A stretch of DNA of 64,000 bases from NCBI GenBank assembly GCA_964276095.1, contig CAXYDR010000003.1, positions 1,674,001 through 1,738,000 on the forward strand, in the 5' to 3' direction. The notes under the pieces are model-generated. The model worked only from the letters and a program-made list of their open reading frames with translations, was not told the DNA's origin and made no database searches. The DNA comes from GCA-2733415 sp964276095. Its GTDB lineage: Bacteria > Bacteroidota > Bacteroidia > Flavobacteriales > Flavobacteriaceae. Position 1 is the stretch's first letter; each line of letters opens with the position of its first letter. The position numbers were made by a program, and so were the translations under genes. Positions 24,183 to 33,280 of the stretch are shown piece by piece.

Positions 24183-24992
24183 ATGATATTAGAACTATAT
24201 ATACAAGGAATTATGTTGTACCTATTGGGGATTATTGTAGTTGGGTATTTGATGTACAAATGTTATACTTGGTTTTTTAAGAATACTGTGGTGTTTAATT
24301 CTGATTTAACGGAAACTCAAAAAGAACTTCTTGAAACAAATGTGCTATACTATACTAAATTAAGTATTGAAGAAAAGCTTCGTTTTTCCAAAGCGGTAGC
24401 ATTGTTTTTAAGTAGCATAAAAATAAAAGCAGTTTCATGTATTGTTACTGATGTTGATGAGCTATTAATTGGTTCAAGCGCAATTATTCCTGTATTTGGT
24501 TTCCCTAACTGGACATACATAAACCTTAAAGAAGTGTATATATTCCCTGATGCGTTTAACTCAAAGCTTGAATATGTAGGTTGGCGAAACAACAGAAATA
24601 TTTTAGGAATTGTTGGCGGAGGAAGATTAAAGAATAAAATGGTGCTTTCTCAAAAAGCATTGCGTCTTGGTTTTGAAAATAAATCGGATAAAAATAATAC
24701 AGCAATTCATGAGTTTGTTCATTTAATTGATATGACCGATGGTGATGTAGATGGATTACCACTAAGTATTATTGACAAACCATATACTTTACCTTGGTTT
24801 GATTTGATTCATAAAAAAATTGAACATATTGATGATGGAAAATCTGATATCAATCCATACGGAGCAACTTCCAAAATTGAATTTTTTGCAGTTGCTAGTG
24901 AATACTTTTTTGAGCGCCCAAAATTATTAAAGCGAAAACACCCAAAATTGTACAAAAAGCTCTCCTTGTTTTTTAATCAGGATAGAGCATAG
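24183..24992 (+). CDS. M90 (MtfA-like) zinc metallopeptidase
   Basis: 269 residues. An N-terminal membrane helix (about 8-30), then the MtfA/M90 fold with the zinc motif H176-E-F-V-H180 in NNTAIHEFVHLIDMTDG and a downstream acidic segment EFFAVASEYFF that supplies the third ligand. In E. coli, MtfA is a peptidase linked to glucose-transport control; the role in Flavobacteriaceae is not known. Start at an ATG (24183) directly before the membrane segment. Confidence 0.88.
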   Translation: MILELYIQGIMLYLLGIIVVGYLMYKCYTWFFKNTVVFNSDLTETQKELLETNVLYYTKLSIEEKLRFSKAVALFLSSIKIKAVSCIVTDVDELLIGSSAIIPVFGFPNWTYINLKEVYIFPDAFNSKLEYVGWRNNRNILGIVGGGRLKNKMVLSQKALRLGFENKSDKNNTAIHEFVHLIDMTDGDVDGLPLSIIDKPYTLPWFDLIHKKIEHIDDGKSDINPYGATSKIEFFAVASEYFFERPKLLKRKHPKLYKKLSLFFNQDRA

Positions 24993-25036
24993 GAGAAACA
25001 TATTGTGACTTAAAAGAAGTTGAAAAACAATAATGA

Positions 25037-25549
25037 CTATTTATGAGTTCTTAAAACGTCTCTCATAAAATGATGTTGTTCTAGCATTTCAGGAATACTC
25101 TTTTTCTTATTGGATTGGCCTATAAAATATAATGTTAGCCAGATAAAGAATAAAATAACGATAGCTATTATTTGCAAATCAAAAGGTCTTCCTAAACTCC
25201 ATTTAGTATACATCCATACACAAATTGCTAAGCCTAAAACAGCTATAATAAAATGTAAAAACATAAATAGTGTCCATATTGTTGGGCTTGGACCAAATAA
25301 GCCTTTAACGGTACTTTTATGTTCGTCTATAGGGATGATTTCAAGATGCAGTTGAGGTGATGTAATTTGTTGACGCGCTTTTGGAACTCTAATAAAAACA
25401 TGATTTCCTGTTCTGCTTACTATAAATTTTGATTGACTTTTTTTGGAGTCTTCAAATGAAGAAAGCGCATTTTCATTAGCCTGATCGATCTCAAATGAGA
25501 ACCTTGGTCTTAGAATTGTTTCGTTAAGTTCTTGATTAGCTAAGGGCAT
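25037..25549 (-). CDS. Two-helix membrane protein, unknown
   Basis: 170 residues. A soluble N-terminal part (1-88) with beta-like patterns, two membrane helices (about 91-112 and 122-142) and a short basic tail. No family recognised; the layout suggests a small membrane-bound regulator or assembly factor. Divergent from der. Confidence 0.65.
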   Translation of the reverse strand: MPLANQELNETILRPRFSFEIDQANENALSSFEDSKKSQSKFIVSRTGNHVFIRVPKARQQITSPQLHLEIIPIDEHKSTVKGLFGPSPTIWTLFMFLHFIIAVLGLAICVWMYTKWSLGRPFDLQIIAIVILFFIWLTLYFIGQSNKKKSIPEMLEQHHFMRDVLRTHK

Positions 25550-25710
25550 TTCTTGAAAAATTAGTGGTTAATATACAAAATTTAAACTTACATATAATTT
25601 ATAAATGTTTTAAAGGTCAAAATGCTCAGGGATATTCAGTACTTTTGCAAAAAATTATTTACAAGGATTCATATTGATTTGCAATATGTTTTGTAAACAT
25701 TAATAATAGT

Positions 25711-27015
25711 ATGGGTAATATAGTAGCTATAGTTGGAAGACCAAATGTTGGAAAATCGACATTGTTTAACCGTTTGATTCAGAAAAGAGAAGCCATTATT
25801 GATTCAGTAAGTGGTGTTACTCGTGATCGTCATTACGGTAAGTCTGACTGGAATGGAAAAGAGTTCTCTGTAATTGATACAGGTGGATATGTAGTAGGAA
25901 GTGATGATGTTTTTGAAGCTGAAATTGACAAGCAAGTTGAGTTGGCTATTGATGAAGCAGATGCTATAATTTTTATGGTAGATGTTGAGTCTGGTATCAC
26001 TGGAATGGATGAAGAAGTTGCTAATTTATTGCGTAGGGTTAATAAACCTGTATTGTTAGCAGTAAATAAAGTTGATGCTGCAAATAGATTAAACGATGCT
26101 GCTGAATTTTACGGTTTAGGTTTAGGAGAGTTTTATCCTTTAGCAAGTATTAGTGGTAGTGGAACAGGTGAGTTACTTGATGCATTAGTAAAGGTATTAC
26201 CAGAAATAGATGAAGAAGAAGAATCTGATTTACCTCGTTTTGCTGTTGTTGGACGTCCAAACGCAGGAAAGTCTTCTTTTATAAATGCATTAATTGGAGA
26301 AGATAGATATATCGTTACTGATATTCCAGGTACAACTCGTGATTCAATAGATACAAGATACAACCGTTTTGGATTTGAATTTAACTTAATTGATACTGCA
26401 GGAATCCGTAGGAAAGCAAAAGTTAAAGAAAATTTAGAATTTTATTCTGTAATGCGTTCGGTACGTGCTATTGAATTTTGTGATGTATGTTTAGTAGTAA
26501 TTGATGCTACTAGAGACTTTGATTCTCAAGTACAAAACATTTTTTGGCTAGGAGTTAAAAATAGTAAAGGTGTTGTAATATTAGTAAATAAGTGGGATTT
26601 AGTAGAAAAGGATTATAAAACTACTAAAGCTTATGAAACACATATTAAAGAGCAAATAGCTCCTTTTACTGATGTGCCAATTATTTTTATGTCAACATTA
26701 ACGAAGCAACGTATTTATAAAGCTATTGAAACAGCTGTAGAAGTATTTACGAATAGAAGTAAAAAAATAGCAACAAGTAAGTTTAACGAAACGATGTTGC
26801 CAATAATTGAGCGTACATCACCTCCAGCATATAAAGGAAAACACGTGAAAATTAAGTATTGTATGCAGTTGCCAACAAAAACACCTCAGTTTGTGTTTTT
26901 CTGTAACCTGCCTCAATATGTTAGAGATGGATATAAACGTTTCTTAGAAAACAAGCTACGTGAACATTATGATTTTTCGGGTGTACCCATAAAAATCTAT
27001 TTCAGAAAGAAATAA
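25711..27015 (+). CDS. der: Ribosome biogenesis GTPase Der (EngA)
   Basis: 434 residues. Two tandem GTPase domains, with G1 loops GRPNVGKS (9-16) and GRPNAGKS (about 179-186), DTGG and DTAG G3 motifs, NKVD and NKWD, and the C-terminal KH-like domain (about 350-434). Required for large ribosomal subunit assembly. Terminator directly downstream. Confidence 0.98.
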   Translation: MGNIVAIVGRPNVGKSTLFNRLIQKREAIIDSVSGVTRDRHYGKSDWNGKEFSVIDTGGYVVGSDDVFEAEIDKQVELAIDEADAIIFMVDVESGITGMDEEVANLLRRVNKPVLLAVNKVDAANRLNDAAEFYGLGLGEFYPLASISGSGTGELLDALVKVLPEIDEEEESDLPRFAVVGRPNAGKSSFINALIGEDRYIVTDIPGTTRDSIDTRYNRFGFEFNLIDTAGIRRKAKVKENLEFYSVMRSVRAIEFCDVCLVVIDATRDFDSQVQNIFWLGVKNSKGVVILVNKWDLVEKDYKTTKAYETHIKEQIAPFTDVPIIFMSTLTKQRIYKAIETAVEVFTNRSKKIATSKFNETMLPIIERTSPPAYKGKHVKIKYCMQLPTKTPQFVFFCNLPQYVRDGYKRFLENKLREHYDFSGVPIKIYFRKK

Positions 27016-27032
27016 TAATAATGTATTGTAAT

Positions 27033-27069
27033 AAAAAGCTCCTTCAGATTATTTCTGAAGGAGCTTTTT
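27033..27069 (+). terminator. Terminator of der
   Basis: AAAGCTCCTTCAGA / TCTGAAGGAGCTTT stem with T-run. Confidence 0.92.
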
Positions 27070-27168
27070 ATTTGTGTTAAAGTTTTATTAAAGCATGTAT
27101 TTTAACAGTTGAACACAATATTTAAATCTAGTTTCGCGTTCAGTAAAACTAACTAACCTACTTACATA

Positions 27169-29919
27169 ATGAAAAACCTACTTTTCCTATGTATTCTATT
27201 GAATACATTTTTTTCGTTTTCTCAAAATTTTGAAATTACCGGAACACTAAAAGACAAAGACAACAATTTAATTGAATCAGCAACAGTGTATTTAGAGTCT
27301 ATTAAGGATTCTACAATGATTACGTATACTATTTCTGATGCAAAAGGAGAGTTTAATCTTTCAGGAAATACAAGAGCAGAAAAAGCACACCTTTTTGTAT
27401 CCTACACAGGAATGTTGCCATTGAAAAAAGAAATTACCCTTTCGGAAAAAATTAAAAGTTTGGGAGAATTAATATTAGAGGAAAATTCTCAAGTATTAGG
27501 AGAAGTTGTTGTGGTTGCTGAAAGAGCGCCAATAACAATTAAAAAAGATACCTTACAATTTAATGCAGCATCATTTAAAACTGGAGCTGATGCAAATGTC
27601 GAAACACTATTGAAGAAACTGCCTGGTGTAGTAGTAGATAAAAATGGAAATATAAAAGTAAACGGAAAGCCTGTAAATAAAATTTTGGTAAACGGAAAAG
27701 AGTTTTTTGGAAGTGATTTAACAATAGCTACTAAAAACTTACCTAAAGAAATTATTGACAAAATTCAAGTTGTTGACACCAAAACGAAAGACGAAGCTTT
27801 CACAGGTGAAGAAGGTGATAAAGAGAATAAAACTATAAACATTACCATTAAAGAGGATAAAAACAAGGGGCTTTTTGGTAGAGCTACTGCCGGATACGGA
27901 ACAGACGATAGATATTCTGTAAGCGGGATTTTAAACTATTTTAATAATGAAGAGCGTTTGAGTATACTTGGAGGTTCAAATAATGTAAATACTTCTGGGT
28001 TTAATAGTGATGAGGTAAAAGATATTGGAGGTGGACAAAATAATTGGACAAAAGTAAATGGAATTTGGCAACAGTCAAATCCGTTATTCAATAATTCTTC
28101 AGATGGAATTACACAAACGTCTTCTGCCGGAATTCATTACGCTAATGAATGGAATAAAAAAACCGATTTAGGAACTGATTATATATTTAATCAAAGCGAT
28201 ACTGAAACTGGTGCAAACTCAAGAGTTGAAACATTTTTACCAGATAATAGCTCTTATACAACTGTTTCTGGTTCCAATTCTGATAGATCAGCCACTGGAC
28301 ATAATTTTAATTTAGAATTTGAAATTAAGCCTGATACATTAACAAGAATTTCTATAAAGCCAAGTTTTGCAAAAAGTAAAGGAGATTTATTTAGTAACAA
28401 TACAAGTGACAGAAGTAATTTAATTGATGGGTTAATTAGTAATTCTTCAACAAATACCATTTCAAAATTTGATAACTATAACGCGAACTTAAATGCCAGT
28501 ATTTCAAGAAAGTTTAAGGTTCCAGGTGAAAGTGTTAGATTATGGTTAAACTCTGGATTCAATAATAACACCTCTGACGATATTTTTAAATCATCTGTTA
28601 ATTATACAGATATTGCGCTAGTAGATGAAAGTGTAGATCAATTAAAAATCCAAGAACAAAAAGGAAATTTCTTAAATGCAGGATTACATTACACAAGAGT
28701 ATTAAAAGGAAATTGGTTTTATAACTTAGGATTACGCTCGGATATAAATAATTCTGATTTAAATAGAAATACACTTGATTTTGATAACTTCACACAAGAG
28801 TATAGTAACGCAAATTCTGATTTAACAAATAAAATTAAAACGAACACAACTATATTAGCTCCTTCTGCAGGAATAAAATATAAGAAGGATAAATTAAATA
28901 TTCGCTTAAATTTAGGATATAATTTTACAACCTTAAAAAATGAAGATGAATTAGCGAATAGGCTAATATCAAATAAATTTAATAGTTTAAATTTTAGAGT
29001 TAATTTATGGAAGCAAATGGGCCAAGGAAAATCTATTTGGGCGAGTATTTCTAATAGAGCAGAAACTCCTCAAATTAGTCAACTGCAACCTATATCCGAT
29101 AACTCTAATCCGCTAAATACTATAGTTGGAAACCCAAATTTAAAAGCATCAAATGTTACAAGGTTGTCTTTCAGTCATAGAAACTTTAATATGAAAACGA
29201 AAAGCGGGTATAATGTATATGCTACAACTTCATTTACCGAAAACGCTGCGATTTCGAAAACATTAACGGATCCTGTAACATATAAACGAATCACTACTTA
29301 TGAAAATGTTAATGGTACCTATTGGACATATTTAAGTGGTGGGTATAATAAAAAATATAAGTTAGACAAACACAATTTTTCGTACGATTTAGGGATGGAC
29401 ATTAGTGCTAATGGAAATAAAAGCTTCTCTAATGAATTAGAAATGACAACAAAAAGCACGTCATTTAGTCCAAATGTTTCTTTTACGTATAATTACAACG
29501 ACTTAATTGAAGTGTCACCTCGTTATAACTATAATTACAATAACTCGAAGTATTCAATTGATTTAGGGCAGGAAACTAATTATTCAAATTCTACTCTAGG
29601 AGTTAATTTAGAAACTTTTTGGCCAAAAAAGATTGAGTTTGAAAATGATTTTACAATGAATCATAACCCTAACGTCGCTCCAGGTTTTAGTAAAACAACT
29701 TATATGTGGAATGCAAGTTTAGGAATGAAAATGATGAAGGATAAAGGGATACTAAAATTAAAAGTATTTGATTTATTAAATCAGAATACAAGTGTAAGAA
29801 GATCTGCATATCAAGATTATATTTCAGATACAGAGAGCTTAGTATTGAAACGATATTTCATGTTAAGTTTTACGTATAAAGTAAATAAAATAGGTGGTAA
29901 AAAGAAGCAAAATTCTTAA
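27169..29919 (+). CDS. Outer-membrane beta-barrel protein with CarboxypepD_reg domain
   Basis: 916 residues. Signal peptide (1-18, FSQN), a carboxypeptidase-regulatory-like beta sandwich (about 20-105: GTLKDKDNNLIESATVYLES...), a TonB-plug-like part (about 115-215: LLKKLPGVVVDKNGNIKVNGK) and a long beta barrel to the end. It belongs to the outer membrane beta-barrel family common in Bacteroidota, related to TonB-dependent receptors. No SusD partner is adjacent, so the ligand is unknown. Own terminator. Confidence 0.9.
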   Translation: MKNLLFLCILLNTFFSFSQNFEITGTLKDKDNNLIESATVYLESIKDSTMITYTISDAKGEFNLSGNTRAEKAHLFVSYTGMLPLKKEITLSEKIKSLGELILEENSQVLGEVVVVAERAPITIKKDTLQFNAASFKTGADANVETLLKKLPGVVVDKNGNIKVNGKPVNKILVNGKEFFGSDLTIATKNLPKEIIDKIQVVDTKTKDEAFTGEEGDKENKTINITIKEDKNKGLFGRATAGYGTDDRYSVSGILNYFNNEERLSILGGSNNVNTSGFNSDEVKDIGGGQNNWTKVNGIWQQSNPLFNNSSDGITQTSSAGIHYANEWNKKTDLGTDYIFNQSDTETGANSRVETFLPDNSSYTTVSGSNSDRSATGHNFNLEFEIKPDTLTRISIKPSFAKSKGDLFSNNTSDRSNLIDGLISNSSTNTISKFDNYNANLNASISRKFKVPGESVRLWLNSGFNNNTSDDIFKSSVNYTDIALVDESVDQLKIQEQKGNFLNAGLHYTRVLKGNWFYNLGLRSDINNSDLNRNTLDFDNFTQEYSNANSDLTNKIKTNTTILAPSAGIKYKKDKLNIRLNLGYNFTTLKNEDELANRLISNKFNSLNFRVNLWKQMGQGKSIWASISNRAETPQISQLQPISDNSNPLNTIVGNPNLKASNVTRLSFSHRNFNMKTKSGYNVYATTSFTENAAISKTLTDPVTYKRITTYENVNGTYWTYLSGGYNKKYKLDKHNFSYDLGMDISANGNKSFSNELEMTTKSTSFSPNVSFTYNYNDLIEVSPRYNYNYNNSKYSIDLGQETNYSNSTLGVNLETFWPKKIEFENDFTMNHNPNVAPGFSKTTYMWNASLGMKMMKDKGILKLKVFDLLNQNTSVRRSAYQDYISDTESLVLKRYFMLSFTYKVNKIGGKKKQNS

Positions 29920-29936
29920 GCCTACTTAATACTCAT

Positions 29937-29974
29937 AAAAAAACTCCTTTAGTAATTTACTAAAGGAGTTTTTT
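29937..29974. terminator. Bidirectional terminator
   Basis: ACTCCTTTAGTAA / TTACTAAAGGAGT with A- and T-runs on either side. It ends the barrel gene (+) and the TPM operon (-). Confidence 0.92.
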
Positions 29975-29990
29975 TATGAATCTAATGTTA

Positions 29991-30833
29991 CTACCAGCCT
30001 CCGCTAGCACCACCGCCACCAAAGCTTCCTCCGCCAAATCCTCCTGAGAAACCACCTCCGCCGGAAAATCCACCGCCAGAACCAGAATAACCACCTCCAC
30101 CAAAACTTCCTGTGCTGCCACCATAAGATCGTCCTCCGCTTGAAAGGATTATAGTTTCAAAAGGAGAAAGCCCTTTAGAGCGTTTACCTCCTTTATAGTC
30201 ATCATCGTCATCTTTTCTTCCTCTTGCGATTAACGAAAGAATAAAAACGAAAAACATTGTGCCTAATAAAAGGGTTATCCCAGCTGGAAAACCATCTTTC
30301 TTTTTTTGTATTTGTGGGGCTTTGAATTCGCCTTTTAATGCAGAAATCATCGCATCGGTACCTTTGTCTAATCCTGAAAAATAATCACCTTGTTTAAACT
30401 CAGGTAGTATTATTCTGTTTAATATACGTTCAGCCATTAAATCTGTTAGTCGATATTCAATACCATATCCAGTGCTAATGTCTATTTTTCTATCTTCGGA
30501 TGCTACTAATATGAATATCCCATTGTCCTCTTTTTTTTGTCCAACACCCCATTTTTCACCCCAATTTGTAGCGGTTAATGAAATGTCATCTCCATTTAAA
30601 GTTTTGACTGTAGCTATTACTATTTGTGTAGATGTAGTGTCAGCGTATTTATTTAGTTTCTGCTCTAAATACGAAGCTTGTCCTTTGCTTAAAATACCAG
30701 CATAATCATAAACACTGGTTTCTAGACTAGGTTTTTCTGGAATATCAAATTGAGCAAAGCCAAGTTGAGCGTTAAATAAAACAATAAAGAGTAATATTGC
30801 GTTTCGAAAAAACGAGTTTTGTTTTAGCATCAT
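29991..30833 (-). CDS. TPM-domain membrane protein with Gly/Ser tail
   Basis: 280 residues. Signal peptide (about 1-27), TPM domain (about 30-170: VYDYAGILSKGQASYLEQKLN, DNGIFILVASEDRKIDISTGYGIEYRLTD), one membrane helix (about 183-204) and a Gly/Ser-rich tail ending SGGW. TPM domains occur in photosystem repair and in envelope proteins of unknown role; they are usually found with LemA as here. Its start overlaps the preceding gene by four bases. Confidence 0.92.
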   Translation of the reverse strand: MMLKQNSFFRNAILLFIVLFNAQLGFAQFDIPEKPSLETSVYDYAGILSKGQASYLEQKLNKYADTTSTQIVIATVKTLNGDDISLTATNWGEKWGVGQKKEDNGIFILVASEDRKIDISTGYGIEYRLTDLMAERILNRIILPEFKQGDYFSGLDKGTDAMISALKGEFKAPQIQKKKDGFPAGITLLLGTMFFVFILSLIARGRKDDDDDYKGGKRSKGLSPFETIILSSGGRSYGGSTGSFGGGGYSGSGGGFSGGGGFSGGFGGGSFGGGGASGGW

Positions 30834-31267
30834 CCTTTAGAAATTTCGTCAGATAATTCATTATTGTCGTTTATAGAAGAAGGGAAATGTTGTTTCAGTT
30901 GCATTCCGATTTCCAGAATTCCTTTTATAAGTCCTGTTTTGAAGTTGCCTTTTTTAAAGTGAATGATAACAATTTCTTTAGTGCTTTCCCAAAATTGATC
31001 AGAAACTAGTTTATTGATGCCTTTATCGCCGTATATAACAAAGGCTTTAGTTTCTACTGCGATATAAAACAAAACACCATTATGAAGGCTTGTTTTACCC
31101 ATTTCAAGCATATGAAATACTTCTAAAGCACGTTCATGAACATCTTTATTAATACTAGGCTCTAAGTGAACACGTATTTCGCCAGATGTTAACCTTTCTG
31201 CTTCTTGAATAGCTAGTATAATTTCTTGCTCCTCTTCTTTAGTTAGGAAATTTTCTACTGCAGACAT
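30830..31267 (-). CDS. Cytosolic TPM-domain protein
   Basis: 145 residues, no signal peptide. TPM-like domain with LAIQEAERLTSGEIRVHLEP, FYIAVETKAFVIYGDKGINKLV and HFKKGNFKTGLIKGILEIG. Partner of the membrane TPM protein, with which it overlaps by four bases (30830-30833) and by one base with lemA (31267), so all three are translationally coupled. Confidence 0.9.
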   Translation of the reverse strand: MSAVENFLTKEEEQEIILAIQEAERLTSGEIRVHLEPSINKDVHERALEVFHMLEMGKTSLHNGVLFYIAVETKAFVIYGDKGINKLVSDQFWESTKEIVIIHFKKGNFKTGLIKGILEIGMQLKQHFPSSINDNNELSDEISKG

Positions 31268-31866
31268 TATTCTTTTATAAAGTCATTAATGTCTGGTGCT
31301 TTTTCTGAACCTTTCTCAGATTGAAAACGTTCTTTTTTATCGAAATCAAATACTCCGGCTAGAATGTTTCCTGGGAACTGTCTGATGTGATTGTTGTATG
31401 GAGTTACTTCTTCATTAAAACGATTACGTTCTACATTGATTCTGTTTTCAGTACGTTCTAATTCATTCATTAATTCCTTATAATTCTCGTTAGCCTTTAA
31501 TTCAGGATAACGCTCAAATACAGCTAGTAGCCTTGACAGTGCGGAAGTTAATCCGCTTTGTGCTTGTTGGAATTGTTCTAATTGTTGAGGAGTAATATTG
31601 CTAGGGTCAATTTGTATACTAGTAGCTTTTGATCGTGCCTCAATAACTTTTACAAACGTTTCTTGCTCATGCTCTGCATAACGTTCCGCAACTTTCATTA
31701 GGTTAGGAATTAAATCAGCTCTACGTTGGTAAGCACTTTCTACGTTGGCCCATTGTTCACCAATAGTTTCTTCAAATCCAATTGCTTTATTGTAAAAACT
31801 GGTAATTGAGAAGTAGCTAAATAATGCAAATACAGCAAAAATTAGTAATGGTAAGAATTTCTTCAT
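31267..31866 (-). CDS. lemA: LemA family protein
   Basis: 199 residues. N-terminal membrane anchor (about 4-26), then the LemA coiled domain with QWANVESAYQRRADLIPNLM, the family signature, and YNNHIRQFPGNIL. LemA proteins are membrane-anchored four-helix bundles of unclear function. Third gene of the M23-merR-lemA-TPM-TPM operon. Confidence 0.95.
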   Translation of the reverse strand: MKKFLPLLIFAVFALFSYFSITSFYNKAIGFEETIGEQWANVESAYQRRADLIPNLMKVAERYAEHEQETFVKVIEARSKATSIQIDPSNITPQQLEQFQQAQSGLTSALSRLLAVFERYPELKANENYKELMNELERTENRINVERNRFNEEVTPYNNHIRQFPGNILAGVFDFDKKERFQSEKGSEKAPDINDFIKE

Positions 31867-31881
31867 TTTAATAATAATTGG

Positions 31882-32214
31882 TTAGTCTAGTTGTTCTTTG
31901 AACTTTAATAGTTCATTTTTGATATGCTCTAATTTACTAATAATCTCGAAATTTTGAAGGGTCTTTTTCTTTTCTTCTTTTAAATGAGTTTTAGCTCCTT
32001 CTAAAGTAAAGCCTTTGTCTTTAACTAAATAGTAAATTAATTGCAGGTTTTTAATATCTTCTGGTGTGAATTTACGATCACCTTTAGCGTTTTTTTTAGG
32101 CTTAAGTACTTCAAATTCTTTCTCCCAAAATCGGATTAGAGATGTGTTTACGTTAAATGCCTTGGCAACCTCACCTATCTTATAATATCTTTTTTCTGGA
32201 AGTTCAATATACAT
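31882..32214 (-). CDS. MerR-family transcription regulator
   Basis: 110 residues. Helix-turn-helix of the MerR type (about 8-70: YKIGEVAKAFNVNTSLIRFWEKEF, GDRKFTPEDIKNLQLIYYLVK), followed by a short dimerisation coiled coil. No effector domain. It overlaps the M23 peptidase gene by one base and sits 15 bases before lemA, so it is co-transcribed with both. Confidence 0.92.
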   Translation of the reverse strand: MYIELPEKRYYKIGEVAKAFNVNTSLIRFWEKEFEVLKPKKNAKGDRKFTPEDIKNLQLIYYLVKDKGFTLEGAKTHLKEEKKKTLQNFEIISKLEHIKNELLKFKEQLD

Positions 32215-33182
32215 TAGTCAAGTGATTGGTTTTCTTGTGAAGCTTTTTCAAGCATTATTTCGTACTCTTCAGGTGTTAAATCACCATGATAAAAGTTAAC
32301 AGGGTTAATAGCCACATCATTTTTATGTACTTCATAATGTAAGTGAGGACCAGAGGATAATCCTGTATTTCCAACATATCCAATAATATCACCACGCTTA
32401 ACTTTTCTCCCTTTTTTAGTATTGAATTTACTCATGTGACCATATTTAGTTACATATCCAAAACCATGATCAATATATACTACTTTTCCAAAACCTGAGG
32501 CTCTAGATGCTTTTATAACTTTTCCATCTCCAGTTGCATAAATTGGGGTACCGGTTTTTGCAGTAAAATCCATCCCATGATGCATTTTTCTTCGTTTGTG
32601 TATTGGGTGCATACGCATACCGTATCCAGAAGCAACTCTTTTTAAGTCTTTATTTTGTACTGGTTGTATAGCAGGAATAGCTTCAAGTAATTTTATTTTT
32701 TCTTTAGCTAAAGTTTCTATTTCGTCTAATGATCTTGATTGTACTTCTATTTCTTTGGTAAGCCTGTCTATTTTTTTAGTAGAAGCAATAATTAATTCAG
32801 AATTTTCAGAGCCTTCTAAATTCTTGTATCTGTTTATACCACCAAAACCAGCTTTACGTTGTGCTTCAGAAACCGGATTGGCCTCAAAGTGAACGCGATA
32901 AATATTTTCATCTCTATCAGCAATGTTTTGCATTACTTGTTCAGCTAGATTAACTCTTTCGTTTAAGTAATTATAATTCAGTTTTAAGTTTTCGTTTTCT
33001 CTTGTGAGCGCTTTTTCTTTTGGAGAATCAATATAGTTTGCCGCTAGAACGTAAGTAAAAAAACCAAACAAAGCAGCAGCGGAAAGAAACAAAAAAGAAT
33101 AGGTAATTGTACGTCCTTTTTTGCGCTCTACTTTTCGATATGCAAGTGTTTCTGAATCATAATAATATTTTACTTTAGCCAT
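32214..33182 (-). CDS. M23 peptidoglycan endopeptidase
   Basis: 322 residues. One membrane helix (about 29-49), a coiled coil (about 60-165), then a LytM/M23 domain with zinc ligands in H-x-x-x-D (HHGMDFTAKTG) and H-x-H (GPHLHYEVH). An envelope enzyme that cuts peptidoglycan crosslinks; the coiled coil is typical of those working at division or elongation sites. First gene of a minus-strand operon. Confidence 0.95.
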   Translation of the reverse strand: MAKVKYYYDSETLAYRKVERKKGRTITYSFLFLSAAALFGFFTYVLAANYIDSPKEKALTRENENLKLNYNYLNERVNLAEQVMQNIADRDENIYRVHFEANPVSEAQRKAGFGGINRYKNLEGSENSELIIASTKKIDRLTKEIEVQSRSLDEIETLAKEKIKLLEAIPAIQPVQNKDLKRVASGYGMRMHPIHKRRKMHHGMDFTAKTGTPIYATGDGKVIKASRASGFGKVVYIDHGFGYVTKYGHMSKFNTKKGRKVKRGDIIGYVGNTGLSSGPHLHYEVHKNDVAINPVNFYHGDLTPEEYEIMLEKASQENQSLD

Positions 33183-33280
33183 AAGTATAAATGTACTATT
33201 TTTGTGCGTTTAGAATACTAACGATATACAAATATAAAAATTGTTTTTGTTAGATAGAACTTTAATAAGTTAAGCTTACT

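Noticed and set aside
32596..32892. Plus-strand frame within the M23 peptidase
   Set aside because: Antisense shadow of an intact peptidase with zinc motifs.
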